From Eubacterium sp. (GTDB taxonomy: Bacteria; Bacillota; Clostridia; Lachnospirales; Lachnospiraceae): a DNA stretch of 61,379 nucleotides. Made by a program: the position numbers and the translations under genes. The notes beneath the pieces were generated by a model, which saw nothing but the letters and a program-made list of their open reading frames with translations, was not told the DNA's origin and did not search any database. This document shows, one piece after another, positions 52,219 through 61,379 of the stretch; the stretch's first letter is position 1, and each line of letters starts with the position of its first letter. Location of the stretch: the NCBI GenBank assembly GCA_017634555.1, contig JAGBNF010000042.1:1-61379 (forward strand), in the 5' to 3' direction.

Positions 52219-53316
52219 ATGATATTTACAACCAATGGACGTTATAAAGATGACCTGAAAGAATACAATGAACAGATACTCGAAAAGTACGGCGTTTCGT
52301 CGGAAAGTGCCGTAAGAGAGATAATGTGTCTTGCAGATACAGGTAATACCGTTGCATGCAAGCTTTATGCAGATCTTATATATTATAAGAAGGTGCTCAG
52401 AAAGCATTTTTACAGAGATGCATTCGAACTTTATCTTAAGTCTGCGGGAATAAGTGTAAATGAATTCGGCTGGATGTGCAGCGGCGTGTCTTATCCCCTT
52501 TCTTTCTGGATGATCGGTTACTATTTGATCAACTACAAGAGAGAGTCGGCACTGCTGAACTGCGAGACCATAGATATTATTGAAGAGATGTCTCTGGAGG
52601 AAAGATTTACCATAGCGCTTAAGCTTGCGGTTACGACCGTGGATCATATCACGGCAGCAGGTGCCATAAATCTTATAGGAAGAATACTCTTTGAAATCTC
52701 AGAGGATGAAGAACTGTTCGATAAGCTGAGGGCGATGGTAAACTCCACTGTATGTGACCATGATTTTTCTATGATCGGTATAGAGACAGAACCGATAGAG
52801 AACAGAGAACAGTGCGGAGCGATGTCTGATAAATTCTTCATCAAGGCTGCAGAAGACGGATATGTATATTCGTGTAATAATCTGGCAGTGCGTGAAGCTG
52901 AGCGTATAATAAAGCTTCTTACCGATAATGGTGAAGGTAAGAGCAAGGAAGAACTGTATGCTGAGAATAAAGAGGAAATTGACACAGCGGTCCTTGATTA
53001 TATCTGTTTCCTGAAGATAGCGGCAGACAGATATGAACCTTATGCGGCAAATCGCCTAGGACTTTTCTACAGGACCGGAGAGATAAAAACATCAGATGGA
53101 AGCTTTATTTTCAGAGATTATATAGATCATGCTGTGGCAAAGGAATATTTCGTTAAGGCAACGATCTGTCCGGATGAGAATTCCGGCTGGGCCTTCCTTA
53201 ATCTTATAAGATACTATTACAATGATTACAGCAACAATATAGAGCTTATGAATGAGCATATGGATTATATAAAGACCCTCAATCCTAAAGCATACGATAT
53301 TGCCATAGAATTGTAG
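52219..53316 (+). CDS. Sel1/TPR-like helical repeat protein
   Basis: This 365-residue cytoplasmic protein consists of repeating helices with Sel1-like cores such as ADTGNTVACKLYADLIYY, FFIKAAEDGYVYSCNNLAV and LKIAADRYEPYAANRLGLFY, ending in an acidic helix. Such repeats mediate protein-protein contact. No signal peptide, membrane helix or enzyme motif is visible. It stands alone, 49 bases after the CPBP gene. Confidence 0.65.
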   Translation: MIFTTNGRYKDDLKEYNEQILEKYGVSSESAVREIMCLADTGNTVACKLYADLIYYKKVLRKHFYRDAFELYLKSAGISVNEFGWMCSGVSYPLSFWMIGYYLINYKRESALLNCETIDIIEEMSLEERFTIALKLAVTTVDHITAAGAINLIGRILFEISEDEELFDKLRAMVNSTVCDHDFSMIGIETEPIENREQCGAMSDKFFIKAAEDGYVYSCNNLAVREAERIIKLLTDNGEGKSKEELYAENKEEIDTAVLDYICFLKIAADRYEPYAANRLGLFYRTGEIKTSDGSFIFRDYIDHAVAKEYFVKATICPDENSGWAFLNLIRYYYNDYSNNIELMNEHMDYIKTLNPKAYDIAIEL

Positions 53317-53350
53317 GATTAGTATGAAAAATCTTGTGAAATTGTAATCC

Positions 53351-53379
53351 TTGAAATAATACCTATATTTCAATATAAT
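53351..53379 (+). promoter_or_regulatory. Promoter of the lipoprotein gene
   Basis: TTGAAA, 17-base spacer, TATAAT; leader of about 27 bases containing GGAGGAAG. Confidence 0.75.
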
Positions 53380-53412
53380 GTTTATCGTGTTTTACTTGGA
53401 GGAAGAAAAATT

Positions 53413-54009
53413 ATGAAAAAGAAAATTATGATACTTGTTACAGGACTTGCTATGACAGGTCTTTTTGCTGCGTGTACATCAAATGTGGATCTGCCGGGCA
53501 CAACACCGGAGACAACAGAAGCTACAACTGAGGCAGCCAGTGAGGAAGTAACAGAAGAAGAAACTACAGCAGAACCTGAAACAGAAGCAACAACAGAGTT
53601 TGCTCCTGATGAAGCATCCGGAGATGATGAGGCTGATAATCCTTTTGAGGCTTATGAGGGAGTATACTACTGTGACCTTGCCAATATTGATGTCCGTGCA
53701 GACGGAAAGGATGGAGCAAAGGTGACAGTTGTCTGGGGCAACGGTATAAATGCAAGCTCTGAATGGAAAATGGATATTACATGGAATGAAGATCTGTGGT
53801 TCAGTTATGAGAACTGTGTAAAGAAGACAAGTACTTACTCGGATGAAGCAGAGCTTGAAGAAGAAAAGATAGATTACGAGGATGGTACCGGCTCCTTTAC
53901 ATTCGGTGAAAATGTGATTACATGGAGCGATAATAAGGAATATATCGCTGAAGGTATGAAGTTTGAAAAGCAGGGAGTTATCGCTGCACCGGATGAAGCG
54001 GGGGAATAA
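53413..54009 (+). CDS. Lipoprotein, function unknown
   Basis: The 198-residue protein has a type II signal peptide with lipobox LFAAC (Cys near residue 21), then a disordered Thr/Glu-rich stalk (about 25-75) and a beta-rich globular domain (about 78-185) with GVYYCDLANIDVRADGKDG and SSEWKMDITWNEDLW. It should be lipid-anchored on the outer face of the membrane. The role is unknown. Confidence 0.8.
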   Translation: MKKKIMILVTGLAMTGLFAACTSNVDLPGTTPETTEATTEAASEEVTEEETTAEPETEATTEFAPDEASGDDEADNPFEAYEGVYYCDLANIDVRADGKDGAKVTVVWGNGINASSEWKMDITWNEDLWFSYENCVKKTSTYSDEAELEEEKIDYEDGTGSFTFGENVITWSDNKEYIAEGMKFEKQGVIAAPDEAGE

Positions 54010-54049
54010 TATAATTCCGGTAAACAACTTGTTAAGAGGGAGAGTATAG

Positions 54050-54460
54050 ATGGATAGCAGAGATTACGATTTTTTGGTAGATGAAGCAATCCGTGTCAGA
54101 AGAAATGCTTATGTACCATATTCAGGTTATTCGGTCGGTGCTGCAGTAATGACCGATAACGGAATATTTAAAGGCTGTAATGTAGAGAATCAGTCTTATG
54201 GACTTACTATTTGCGCAGAAAGAAATGCAGTATTCAGTGCTGTGGCTGCAGGAGAGAGACATATCAGGGCAATCGCGATAGTCGGAAGCTTCAGAGGTGA
54301 AGAGATAACAGATTATGCTTATCCTTGCGGAGCGTGCAGACAGGTTATAGCTGAGTTCAGTGACAGCGATACAGTTGTTATTGTGGCAAAATCAGTAGAT
54401 GATTATAAGATCCATACCATGGCTGAGCTTCTGCCTGAATGCTTTACATTTCTATCATAA
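54050..54460 (+). CDS. cdd: Cytidine deaminase
   Basis: This 136-residue homotetrameric-type Cdd deaminates cytidine and deoxycytidine in pyrimidine salvage. VPYSGYSVGAAV is the substrate segment. The zinc site comes from CAERNAVFSA (Cys, with the catalytic Glu) and PCGACRQVIAEF (two Cys). Length is exactly typical. AAGAGGGAG precedes the ATG. Confidence 0.96.
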   Translation: MDSRDYDFLVDEAIRVRRNAYVPYSGYSVGAAVMTDNGIFKGCNVENQSYGLTICAERNAVFSAVAAGERHIRAIAIVGSFRGEEITDYAYPCGACRQVIAEFSDSDTVVIVAKSVDDYKIHTMAELLPECFTFLS

Positions 54461-54499
54461 TACAGGTAGGTACCTATTGACTTTAGAAAGGAATATATA

Positions 54500-57418
54500 A
54501 TGTTTAATCCTGATACACTTGATGCGTATAAACTGGTTGAGAAGAAGGAGCTTCCGGAGTATAACGGAACCGGATATCTTCTCAGCCATACCAAGACAAA
54601 GGCAAGAGTTTTAATTATCGATAATGATGATACCAACAAGGTATTCAATATCATCTTCAGAACACCAAACATGACAAGCAAGGGTGTTCAGCATATCATC
54701 GAGCATACCGTACTCTGCGGCTCGGATAAATATCCTGCAAAGGATCCTTTTATTGAACTCGCAAAGGGTTCTCTTAATACATTTCTTAATGCAATGACAT
54801 ATTCGGATAAAACATGTTATCCGATAGCCAGTGTAAATGCCAAGGATTATCATAATCTGATGGATGTTTATCTGGATGCGGTTTTTAATCCCAATATTTA
54901 TAAAAAAGAAGAGATTTTCAAGCAGGAGGGCTGGCATTATGAGCTTACATCTCCTGAGGATGAAATTACTATAAACGGTGTTGTATACAACGAGATGAAG
55001 GGTGTATATTCATCGGCCGATAATGTGGCAGAGATGTTTATAAATGAATCTCTGTATCCGGATTCTGTGTACGGAAAGGATTCCGGCGGTAATCCTGATG
55101 TTATTCCTACGCTTACAAGAGAGGAATATCTTGATTTCCACAGAAACTATTATCATCCATCAAACAGCTTTGTATATCTTTACGGAGATGTGGATTTTGA
55201 GAAGGAACTTAAGTATATAGATGAGGAATATCTGTCTCATTATGATTATCTTTATGTTCCGTCAGAAATAGCTCTTCAGAAAGCATTCGATAGGCCTATA
55301 TATGTAGAAGGTGAATATAACATAGCAGAGGATGAAGAAGAGGGAGATGCAGCATATCTTTCATATAATACCGTGATCGGAACAACTGCGGATATTTATA
55401 AGACTACTGCGGTCGATGTACTTATAAAGGTTCTTTTCAATGAGCCGGGAGCACCTGTACGTCAGGCCGTACTCGATGCCGAGATATGCGATGATCTTGA
55501 CGCAAGCCTTGATACAACAATGTGCCAGCCTGCATTTTCTGTTATTGCAAAAAATGCGGATCCTGCGGACGAAGAGAAGTTTATATCCATCATAGAGGAT
55601 ACCCTTAAGGGAATAGTCGAGAAGGGCATCAACAAAAGAGCGGTAGAGGCTGCGGTAAACAGATTTGAGTTTACAAACAGAGAGGCCGGATCGGGCAGAT
55701 ATCCGAGAGGACTTTCGGCAGGACTTTCAGGGATGGAAACCTGGCTTTATGATGATAATGCAGCTTTCGACCTTTTCAACATGCAGCCTGTATATGATTT
55801 CCTCAGAGATTCCATAGATAAGGGCTATTTTGAAAAAATCATAAAGGAAGATATCCTTGAGAATAATCATAAGTCATTCGTAAAGGTTCTTCCGAAGAAG
55901 GGTATTAATAAGCGGAATGAAGAAAAGCTTGCCCGTGAAATGTGTGAGCTAAAAGCATCCATGTCGGAGACTGAAATTCAGAAGCTTATAGAGGATACCG
56001 TAAATCTCAAGAAATACCAGTCAGAGCCTTCACCTGCAGAGGATATCGAGAAGATACCAATGCTTAAGCTTGATGATATTGATAAGCAGGCTCGTAAATT
56101 TACATACAAAGAATATAAGCAGGACGGACTTACACTTGTAAGTACAGACAGATTCTCCAACGGAATCAGCTATATGTCATTTAACTTTGATGTATCCGAT
56201 CTTGATATAGATGATATAAGAACACTCGGTTTTGCAAGCTCACTGCTTAAGGAAGTGGATACAGATAACTTCAGTTATAACGAGCTTTCAAGTGAGATAA
56301 ATATGCATACCGGCGGAATGAGCTTTTCCGTAAATATCAGAGATATATTCAAGCTGAATGATTACAGAGTTGTCTTCAGTGCATCCTTCAAGGTACTTGA
56401 TACCAAGATAAAGGAAGCTGTATCGCTCCTCAGTGAGGTGCTTTTCAGATCACACCTTGATGACAAGAAGAGAGTTAAGGAAAACCTTGCGGAGAGCACA
56501 TCCTACGGAAAGACATACTTCGTAGAGACGGGACATCTGACAGGAAGCAACAGAGCGCTTTCATACATTTTTCCTCATCTTGCACAGAATCAGTATGCGT
56601 GTGATCTCGGCGCTTACAGATGGGAATGTGAACTCCTTGATGCACTTGATGAGAAATATCCTTCACTTGTTCAGGATATAAACAGAATATTCTCAAAGAT
56701 ATTCAGAAGATCCTGCGTAAAGATGAACTATACAGGTAAGCTCAGTGCTGATGAAGTATTTGAAGCAGTTAAGCCATTTACGGATCAGTTGAGTGATGAG
56801 CCGATGGGAGATATTTCAAAGGCGGCAAGAGTTGAGACAGAAATGAAGAATGAAGGTATTAAGGCTTCTTCTAAGGTTCAGTATGTTGCTTCTGCAGCAG
56901 ACTTTAGGAGCGCAGGCCTTGAATTTACCGGAGCACTTAATGTTCTCCAGCTGATACTTTCATATGATTATCTGTGGAATAATGTAAGAGTACTCGGAGG
57001 AGCCTACGGTGCAATGTGCGGCTTCAAGCGTAACGGAGAAATGTACTTCGCATCCTACAGAGATCCTAATCTTCAGAATACATATGAGATATATCATAAT
57101 GCATGTAAATATGTGGAAGAATTCGACTGCAGTGACAGAGATATGCTGAAGTATATCATCGGAACTATTGCAAAGATCGATTCGCCTATGACACCTTCCA
57201 TGGAAGGCTCACATAATTACATGGGCTATGAGAACGGATATACAGATGAAATGGTACAGAAGACCAGAGATGAAATCCTTTCATGTGATAAGGAGGCAAT
57301 CAGAAACCTGGCGAAGTATATAAAGCTTCTTTCGGAAACAGAGGCTGTATGTACCATCGGAAATGAGTATAAACTCGAAGAATGTAAGGACCTTTTCAAG
57401 ACTATTGATTCTTTATAA
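54500..57418 (+). CDS. M16C-family zinc peptidase (presequence-protease-like)
   Basis: This 972-residue protein has the four-domain insulinase/PreP architecture. The inverted zinc motif HIIEH (near residue 55) and distal Glu in VYNEMKGVYSSADN form the active site; PFIELAKGSLNTFLNAMTYSDKTCYP is the characteristic M16C segment. No signal peptide is seen, so it is cytosolic and probably degrades short peptides in a closed chamber. AAAGGAATATATA precedes the ATG. era begins 13 bases after the stop. Confidence 0.93.
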   Translation: MFNPDTLDAYKLVEKKELPEYNGTGYLLSHTKTKARVLIIDNDDTNKVFNIIFRTPNMTSKGVQHIIEHTVLCGSDKYPAKDPFIELAKGSLNTFLNAMTYSDKTCYPIASVNAKDYHNLMDVYLDAVFNPNIYKKEEIFKQEGWHYELTSPEDEITINGVVYNEMKGVYSSADNVAEMFINESLYPDSVYGKDSGGNPDVIPTLTREEYLDFHRNYYHPSNSFVYLYGDVDFEKELKYIDEEYLSHYDYLYVPSEIALQKAFDRPIYVEGEYNIAEDEEEGDAAYLSYNTVIGTTADIYKTTAVDVLIKVLFNEPGAPVRQAVLDAEICDDLDASLDTTMCQPAFSVIAKNADPADEEKFISIIEDTLKGIVEKGINKRAVEAAVNRFEFTNREAGSGRYPRGLSAGLSGMETWLYDDNAAFDLFNMQPVYDFLRDSIDKGYFEKIIKEDILENNHKSFVKVLPKKGINKRNEEKLAREMCELKASMSETEIQKLIEDTVNLKKYQSEPSPAEDIEKIPMLKLDDIDKQARKFTYKEYKQDGLTLVSTDRFSNGISYMSFNFDVSDLDIDDIRTLGFASSLLKEVDTDNFSYNELSSEINMHTGGMSFSVNIRDIFKLNDYRVVFSASFKVLDTKIKEAVSLLSEVLFRSHLDDKKRVKENLAESTSYGKTYFVETGHLTGSNRALSYIFPHLAQNQYACDLGAYRWECELLDALDEKYPSLVQDINRIFSKIFRRSCVKMNYTGKLSADEVFEAVKPFTDQLSDEPMGDISKAARVETEMKNEGIKASSKVQYVASAADFRSAGLEFTGALNVLQLILSYDYLWNNVRVLGGAYGAMCGFKRNGEMYFASYRDPNLQNTYEIYHNACKYVEEFDCSDRDMLKYIIGTIAKIDSPMTPSMEGSHNYMGYENGYTDEMVQKTRDEILSCDKEAIRNLAKYIKLLSETEAVCTIGNEYKLEECKDLFKTIDSL

Positions 57419-57431
57419 AAAGGATGTACAA

Positions 57432-58364
57432 ATGATGAAATCCGGATTTGCAGCAATACTCGGCAGACCTAATGTCGGTAAATCAACTCTGATGAACAGA
57501 ATGATCGATATGAAGATAGCGATTACTAGTTCAAGAGCACAGACAACAAGAAAAGAAATAAAGACTGTTTACACCGATGATCGTGGACAGATAGTATTTC
57601 TTGATACTCCGGGAATAACCAGAGCTGATTCAAAGCTCGGCGAATATATGTATAACGTTGCAGTGGATACACTTAAAACTGCGGACGTTGTTATGTGGCT
57701 GGTTGAACCGACGACATATATCGGAGCGGGAGAGAGAAAGATTCTTGAGATACTTGCAAGAGCTGCGGCTCCGGTACTGCTTGTAATAAACAAATCCGAT
57801 ACTGCCGATGCTGAGCAGATGCAGAAGGCAGTAGATACATATAAGGCGGCACTTGAAGAAGCGGGAATAAAGTCTGCAGGTACTGAAAACTTTAACAGCG
57901 AGTGCGGAAAGAATCCGGTGGCTGTTTCGGCTGTTACCGGTGACGGAACGGATGAGCTGATGGGCATCCTGTTCGATATACTTCCGGAGGGCCCTATGTA
58001 TTATGACAGCGAGGCTGTTACGGATGAGACCGAAAGAGATATAGCGGCAGAGTTCATCAGAGAAAAGTGCCTTAAATTCCTTGATAAGGAGGTTCCTCAC
58101 GGAGTTGCGGTAATAGTAGACAGCATGAAGGAAAGACCTGACGGAAGTCTGGTTGATGTTGAAGCAACTATTATCTGTGAGAGAGACAGCCATAAGGGAA
58201 TAATAATAGGAAAGGGCGGTGCAACCCTTAAGAAGATAGGAAGTGCCGCACGTAAGGAAATAGAGGAAATGCTTGGCTCAAGAGTTAATCTTAAGATATG
58301 GGTCAAGGTTAGACGTGACTGGAAGAATAATCTTCAGAAGCTGAATGAATATGGTTACAGATGA
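57432..58364 (+). CDS. era: GTPase Era
   Basis: The start is ATG 57432 (MMKSGFAAILG), with AAAAAGGATG just upstream; the longer frame from 57363 lies within the M16C gene. The 310-residue protein has G1 GRPNVGKST, the switch-I ITSSRAQTTRKE, G3 DTPGI, G4 NKSD, and a C-terminal KH domain (ATIICERDSHKGIIIGKGG) that binds 16S rRNA. Era acts in 30S ribosome maturation. Its 3' end overlaps recO by 20 bases. Confidence 0.95.
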   Translation: MMKSGFAAILGRPNVGKSTLMNRMIDMKIAITSSRAQTTRKEIKTVYTDDRGQIVFLDTPGITRADSKLGEYMYNVAVDTLKTADVVMWLVEPTTYIGAGERKILEILARAAAPVLLVINKSDTADAEQMQKAVDTYKAALEEAGIKSAGTENFNSECGKNPVAVSAVTGDGTDELMGILFDILPEGPMYYDSEAVTDETERDIAAEFIREKCLKFLDKEVPHGVAVIVDSMKERPDGSLVDVEATIICERDSHKGIIIGKGGATLKKIGSAARKEIEEMLGSRVNLKIWVKVRRDWKNNLQKLNEYGYR

Positions 58365-59016
58365 GATAAACGTTAAGGGTATCGTTCTGGATGTATTTCC
58401 TCAGAATGATTACAATAAAAGACTTATCGTTCTTACCGACGAATTGGGAAAACTGACCGTCTTTGCAAATAATGCGAGAAAGCCGGGCACAAAGTTTTCT
58501 GCGGTCGGTCAGAAATTTGTGATGGCAGACTTTACGCTGAGGCAGGGAAGGAATTCCTATACGCTTGTTAAAGCCTCCATAATAAGGCCTTTTATTGAGC
58601 TTACGTCAGATATTGAAATGATGTGCTACGCATCACATATGTGTGAAGTGACATCATATTTTACGCGAGAAGGTATGGGAGCAACGGATGAACTGAACCT
58701 CCTGTATCTTTCATTTTGTGAACTCCTCAAGGGAAGACTTCAGTTCAGCCTGATACGAAGTATCTTTGAATGCAAGCTGCTGGATATTGAGGGCATCGGA
58801 TTTCAGGTAGATATATACTTAAAGCATGGAGGACATATGAGTCCCACCGTTCAGTATGCGGTTCAATATATATTGTCCAAGGAGATATCCGAAGTGTTCA
58901 GCTTTGACCTGCTGCCGGATGCTGAAAAGGAACTGGCTGTACTGGTTACGGATTATACAAAAAAACATTGTGACACACATTTTAAATCCCTTGATATTCT
59001 CGGTTCTTTAATGTAG
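58345..59016 (+). CDS. recO: DNA repair protein RecO, short form without the zinc finger
   Basis: The 223-residue protein has the N-terminal OB-fold (VKGIVLDVFPQNDYNKRLIVLT, KLTVFANNARKPGTKFSA) and a helical C-terminal domain. Bacillus-type RecO carries a four-Cys zinc finger between helices; here the segment reads HGGHMSPTVQYAVQ with no CxxC pairs, and the protein is about 30 residues shorter. RecO helps load RecA on SSB-coated single-stranded DNA. Its place between era and glyS supports the assignment. Confidence 0.88.
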   Translation: MNMVTDEINVKGIVLDVFPQNDYNKRLIVLTDELGKLTVFANNARKPGTKFSAVGQKFVMADFTLRQGRNSYTLVKASIIRPFIELTSDIEMMCYASHMCEVTSYFTREGMGATDELNLLYLSFCELLKGRLQFSLIRSIFECKLLDIEGIGFQVDIYLKHGGHMSPTVQYAVQYILSKEISEVFSFDLLPDAEKELAVLVTDYTKKHCDTHFKSLDILGSLM

Positions 59017-59065
59017 AATAGGCAAGTACAAAAATGGTTTAAAGATTTATAAGACTGGGGCTTAT

Positions 59066-59773
59066 ATGAAGAAGTATTTTTATTTGATCATTTCATTAAC
59101 ACTTTTATTTGTATTTTCGTCATACGGAAAGCAGAAAGACGAAACACCTGAATACGTTAGGCCTGACATCTTTGAAGGCTATAACGAATCAACACTTATC
59201 TTTAATGCAGACGGAAGTATCACAGAGATCGCAATGCAGGATTATAACGAGTCTGATGTTGATTATACCGGACTTAAAAGCTACGTTGAATCCGAAATAC
59301 GTGATGCAAATTCAAAACTCGGCTCTGAGTGCATAGCAATGACTGATTACTTCGATGATTCGGGAGTTATCAAAGCCGCAATTCATTATACAGATATTAA
59401 TTCCTATAATTATTTTAACAGTGTAAATTATGATATGTCGGGATTTGATCCGGACAAATGTGATATACGTGTTCAGCTTGATGAAACAGTTGATGCTTCA
59501 TTAACTGATGCAACATATACAGATGCCGAGGTTGAGACTGATCTGGTCGAGGCTACATTTACGGATGCATCCGATAATTCGTTGAAAAGATCATCCGAGA
59601 TCAGCAAGAGCTACATGATGCTTATCCTTGATGATAAGGTGGATGTAAAGTTCGAGGATGGAAAGGTACTGTATTATAACTCTTATGTCGAGAAGGGCAA
59701 GAGCGATAATACCGTTAAGAGTAAAGGCGATGGAAAAGCTGTTATCGTCTTTGAGTTTAATTATGCATATTAA
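59066..59773 (+). CDS. Exported protein with defective lipobox, function unknown
   Basis: The 235-residue protein opens with a lipoprotein-like signal, LTLLFVFSSYGKQKDE, in which Tyr occupies the position where a lipobox Cys would be expected (SSC-GK). The codon is TAC, one transition from TGC. The mature part is acidic and beta-rich, with Asp/Thr repeats (about 130-170). Without the Cys it would stay a signal-anchored membrane protein or be cleaved by signal peptidase I. Function is unknown. It is inserted between recO and glyS. Confidence 0.7.
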   Translation: MKKYFYLIISLTLLFVFSSYGKQKDETPEYVRPDIFEGYNESTLIFNADGSITEIAMQDYNESDVDYTGLKSYVESEIRDANSKLGSECIAMTDYFDDSGVIKAAIHYTDINSYNYFNSVNYDMSGFDPDKCDIRVQLDETVDASLTDATYTDAEVETDLVEATFTDASDNSLKRSSEISKSYMMLILDDKVDVKFEDGKVLYYNSYVEKGKSDNTVKSKGDGKAVIVFEFNYAY

Positions 59774-59810
59774 GGCGTAAGCCAATATATATAGAAGGAA
59801 GGGCACTTTT

Positions 59811-61208
59811 ATGGAAAAGTCAATGGAAAAAATCATATCCCTTGCCAAGTCAAGAGGTTTTGTATATCCGGGTTCCGAGATATACGGTGGTCTTGCTAAT
59901 ACTTGGGATTACGGTAATCTCGGTGTTGAACTTAAGAACAACATCAAGAAAGCATGGTGGAAGAAGTTCATTCAGGAGAATCCTTACAACGTTGGAGTTG
60001 ACTGTGCGATTCTTATGAATCCTCAGGTATGGGTAGCTTCAGGACATCTTGGCAGCTTTTCTGATCCTCTTATGGATTGCAAGGAATGTCATGAGAGATT
60101 CAGAGCGGATAAGGTTATTGAAGACTTTGCCATGGAAAATGGTATAAAGCTTGAGTCATCTGTTGACGGATGGTCAAACGAAGAGATGGAGAAGTTCATC
60201 GAGGATAACAATATCCCATGTCCTTCATGCGGAAAGCATAACTTTACATCTATCAGACAGTTCAATCTTATGTTTAAGACCTTCCAGGGTGTTACAGAAG
60301 ATGCTAAGAATACAGTTTATCTCAGACCTGAGACAGCTCAGGGTATCTTCGTAAACTTCAAGAATGTTCAGAGAACATCTCGTAAGAAGGTACCTTTCGG
60401 TATCGGACAGATCGGTAAGTCTTTCAGAAATGAGATCACACCTGGTAACTTTACTTTCAGAACAAGAGAGTTTGAGCAGATGGAGCTTGAGTTCTTCTGC
60501 AAGCCTGGTACACAGACAGAGTGGTTCAACTACTGGAGAAGCTTCTGTTATGAGTGGCTTCTTAACCTTGGTATCAAGGAAGAGAATCTCAGACTCAGAG
60601 ATCATGATCCGGAAGAGCTTTCATTCTACTCAGATCATACAACAGATATCGAGTACGCATTTCCGTTTACAGACTGGGGCGAGCTCTGGGGAATCGCATC
60701 AAGAACAGATTACGACCTTACACAGCATCAGAATACATCAGGTGAGCCTATGGAATACTTTGATGATGAGACTCATGAGAAGTATATTCCATATGTTGTT
60801 GAGCCGTCACTCGGTGCAGACCGTGTAACTCTTGCATTCCTTTGCGAAGCATATGATGAGGAAGTGCTTGATGAAGAGAAGAACGATGTAAGAACAGTTC
60901 TTCATTTCCATCCGGCAATCGCACCTGTAAAGGTTGGTGTATTCCCTCTTTCAAAGAAGCTTGCTGAAGGAGCAGAGAAGGTATTCCAGCAGCTGTCAAA
61001 GAACTACAACTGTGAGTACGATGACAGAGGAGCTATCGGAAAGAGATACAGACGTCAGGATGAGATAGGTACTCCATATTGTATCACATACGACTTCGAT
61101 TCAGAGGAAGACGGAGCTGTTACAGTACGTGACAGAGATACAATGGAGCAGGAAAGAGTCAATATAGAAGACCTCGATAGATATTTCGCAGAAAAGTTTA
61201 ACTTTTAG
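59811..61208 (+). CDS. glyS: Glycyl-tRNA synthetase (alpha2 type)
   Basis: This 465-residue class II synthetase is of the single-chain homodimeric type. It has [30 protein letters not shown], a zinc-binding Cys set (CKECHERF and CPSCGKHNF), motif 2 [22 protein letters not shown], and motif 3 [14 protein letters not shown], followed by the anticodon-binding domain. It charges tRNA-Gly. AGAAGGAAGGG precedes the ATG. No T-box leader is seen. Confidence 0.96.
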   Translation: MEKSMEKIISLAKSRGFVYPGSEIYGGLANTWDYGNLGVELKNNIKKAWWKKFIQENPYNVGVDCAILMNPQVWVASGHLGSFSDPLMDCKECHERFRADKVIEDFAMENGIKLESSVDGWSNEEMEKFIEDNNIPCPSCGKHNFTSIRQFNLMFKTFQGVTEDAKNTVYLRPETAQGIFVNFKNVQRTSRKKVPFGIGQIGKSFRNEITPGNFTFRTREFEQMELEFFCKPGTQTEWFNYWRSFCYEWLLNLGIKEENLRLRDHDPEELSFYSDHTTDIEYAFPFTDWGELWGIASRTDYDLTQHQNTSGEPMEYFDDETHEKYIPYVVEPSLGADRVTLAFLCEAYDEEVLDEEKNDVRTVLHFHPAIAPVKVGVFPLSKKLAEGAEKVFQQLSKNYNCEYDDRGAIGKRYRRQDEIGTPYCITYDFDSEEDGAVTVRDRDTMEQERVNIEDLDRYFAEKFNF

Positions 61209-61228
61209 TTTTATCACTTGACTTATTA

Positions 61229-61237
61229 TGTTATAAT
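61229..61237 (+). promoter_or_regulatory. Extended -10 promoter of ppdK
   Basis: TG-T-TATAAT. The nearby TTGACT at 61218 is too close (8-base spacing) to act with it as a -35. Confidence 0.5.
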
Positions 61238-61253
61238 ACTCGTTAGTCGCGGC

Positions 61254-61273
61254 TTGTCGGCACCATCCGACAA
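61254..61273 (+). promoter_or_regulatory. Small hairpin in the ppdK leader
   Basis: TTGTCGG and CCGACAA form a 7-bp stem with a 6-base loop; no T-run follows, so it is probably a 5' stabilising hairpin. Confidence 0.4.
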
Positions 61274-61312
61274 ATCGTAAAATACAAATAATTTTAGGAG
61301 GTAACTAACAAA

Positions 61313-61379
61313 ATGGCAAACAAGTGGGTATACACCTTCAAAGAAGGTAATATGTCTATGCGTAACTTGCTTGGTGGTA
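61313..61379 (+). CDS. ppdK: Pyruvate, phosphate dikinase, N-terminal fragment
   Basis: Only the first 22 residues are in the window. WVYTFKEGN and SMRNLLGG match the highly conserved start of PPDK (compare the Clostridium symbiosum enzyme). PPDK interconverts pyruvate and phosphoenolpyruvate with ATP and phosphate, and is a glycolytic enzyme in many Clostridia. AGGAGGTAAC precedes the ATG. The gene continues beyond the right edge. Confidence 0.88.
   Translation, partial: MANKWVYTFKEGNMSMRNLLGG

Noticed and set aside
61218-61237. TTGACT with TATAAT before ppdK as a standard promoter
   Set aside because: The spacing is only 8 bases. The extended -10 is the better reading.

Overview
The window looks like chromosome from a Gram-positive anaerobe of the Clostridia, most likely a Lachnospiraceae member of the Butyrivibrio/Roseburia/Lachnospira type. 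The basis is gene order and content: cysS-mrnC-rlmB-sigma factor; era-recO-glyS-ppdK; a BspA-like surface protein with aromatic wall-binding repeats; dockerin and cohesin-like surface proteins; and CIRCE-controlled chaperones. Genus is inference. All protein genes read on the + strand; only a tRNA-Gly is on the minus strand. I see no insertion sequence, integrase, prophage or CRISPR array.

Layout. 1-1089: C-terminal part of a BspA-like repeat protein. 1264-4754: heterodimeric ABC exporter. 4755-4976: a multi-hairpin intergenic element. 4977-10009: membrane and exported proteins of mostly unknown role, an EamA transporter and a GNAT acetyltransferase. 10109-12879: argD and an M18 aminopeptidase. 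12910-17202: a large sensor/hybrid kinase whose histidine box lacks the histidine. 17371-21671: pantothenate/CoA block (PanG-like reductase, panB, panC, panD, coaBC). 21789-22619: pyrE and a 49-residue membrane protein. 22656-27712: two LtaS-type phosphotransferases around an Lrp/AsnC regulator and tRNA-Gly. 27732-33705: typA, an FHA protein, argH, a transglutaminase-like protein and a small unknown. 33974-39324: htpG with CIRCE, then cysS-mrnC-rlmB-sigma. 39366-39750: tRNA-Thr and a second multi-hairpin element. 39751-44030: TerB-like protein, then a dockerin-bearing glucosaminidase and a membrane-anchored cohesin-like partner. 44037-48732: glnS, an OGG1-type glycosylase, a membrane protein and an MFS exporter behind an attenuator-like leader. 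48833-50817: groES-groEL with CIRCE, then a third multi-hairpin element. 51114-61379: CPBP protease, Sel1-like protein, lipoprotein, cdd, M16C peptidase, era, recO, glyS and the start of ppdK.

How genes work together. The pantothenate block could run from 2-ketoisovalerate to 4'-phosphopantetheine apart from pantothenate kinase, with the DUF2520-type protein filling the ketopantoate reductase step. Two perfect CIRCE sites place htpG and groESL under HrcA. The dockerin enzyme and adjacent cohesin-like membrane protein look like a two-part surface assembly for peptidoglycan remodelling.

The most unusual signals are non-coding. Three intergenic regions (about 4761-4942, 39451-39572, 50834-50956) each have a perfect or near-perfect 12-15 or 17 bp outer stem enclosing several short triloop hairpins, in two cases around a terminator. 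A 22-nt hairpin core recurs with different but still complementary flanking stems. The MFS gene has a leader with an 18-codon upstream ORF and mutually exclusive stems typical of ribosome-mediated attenuation.
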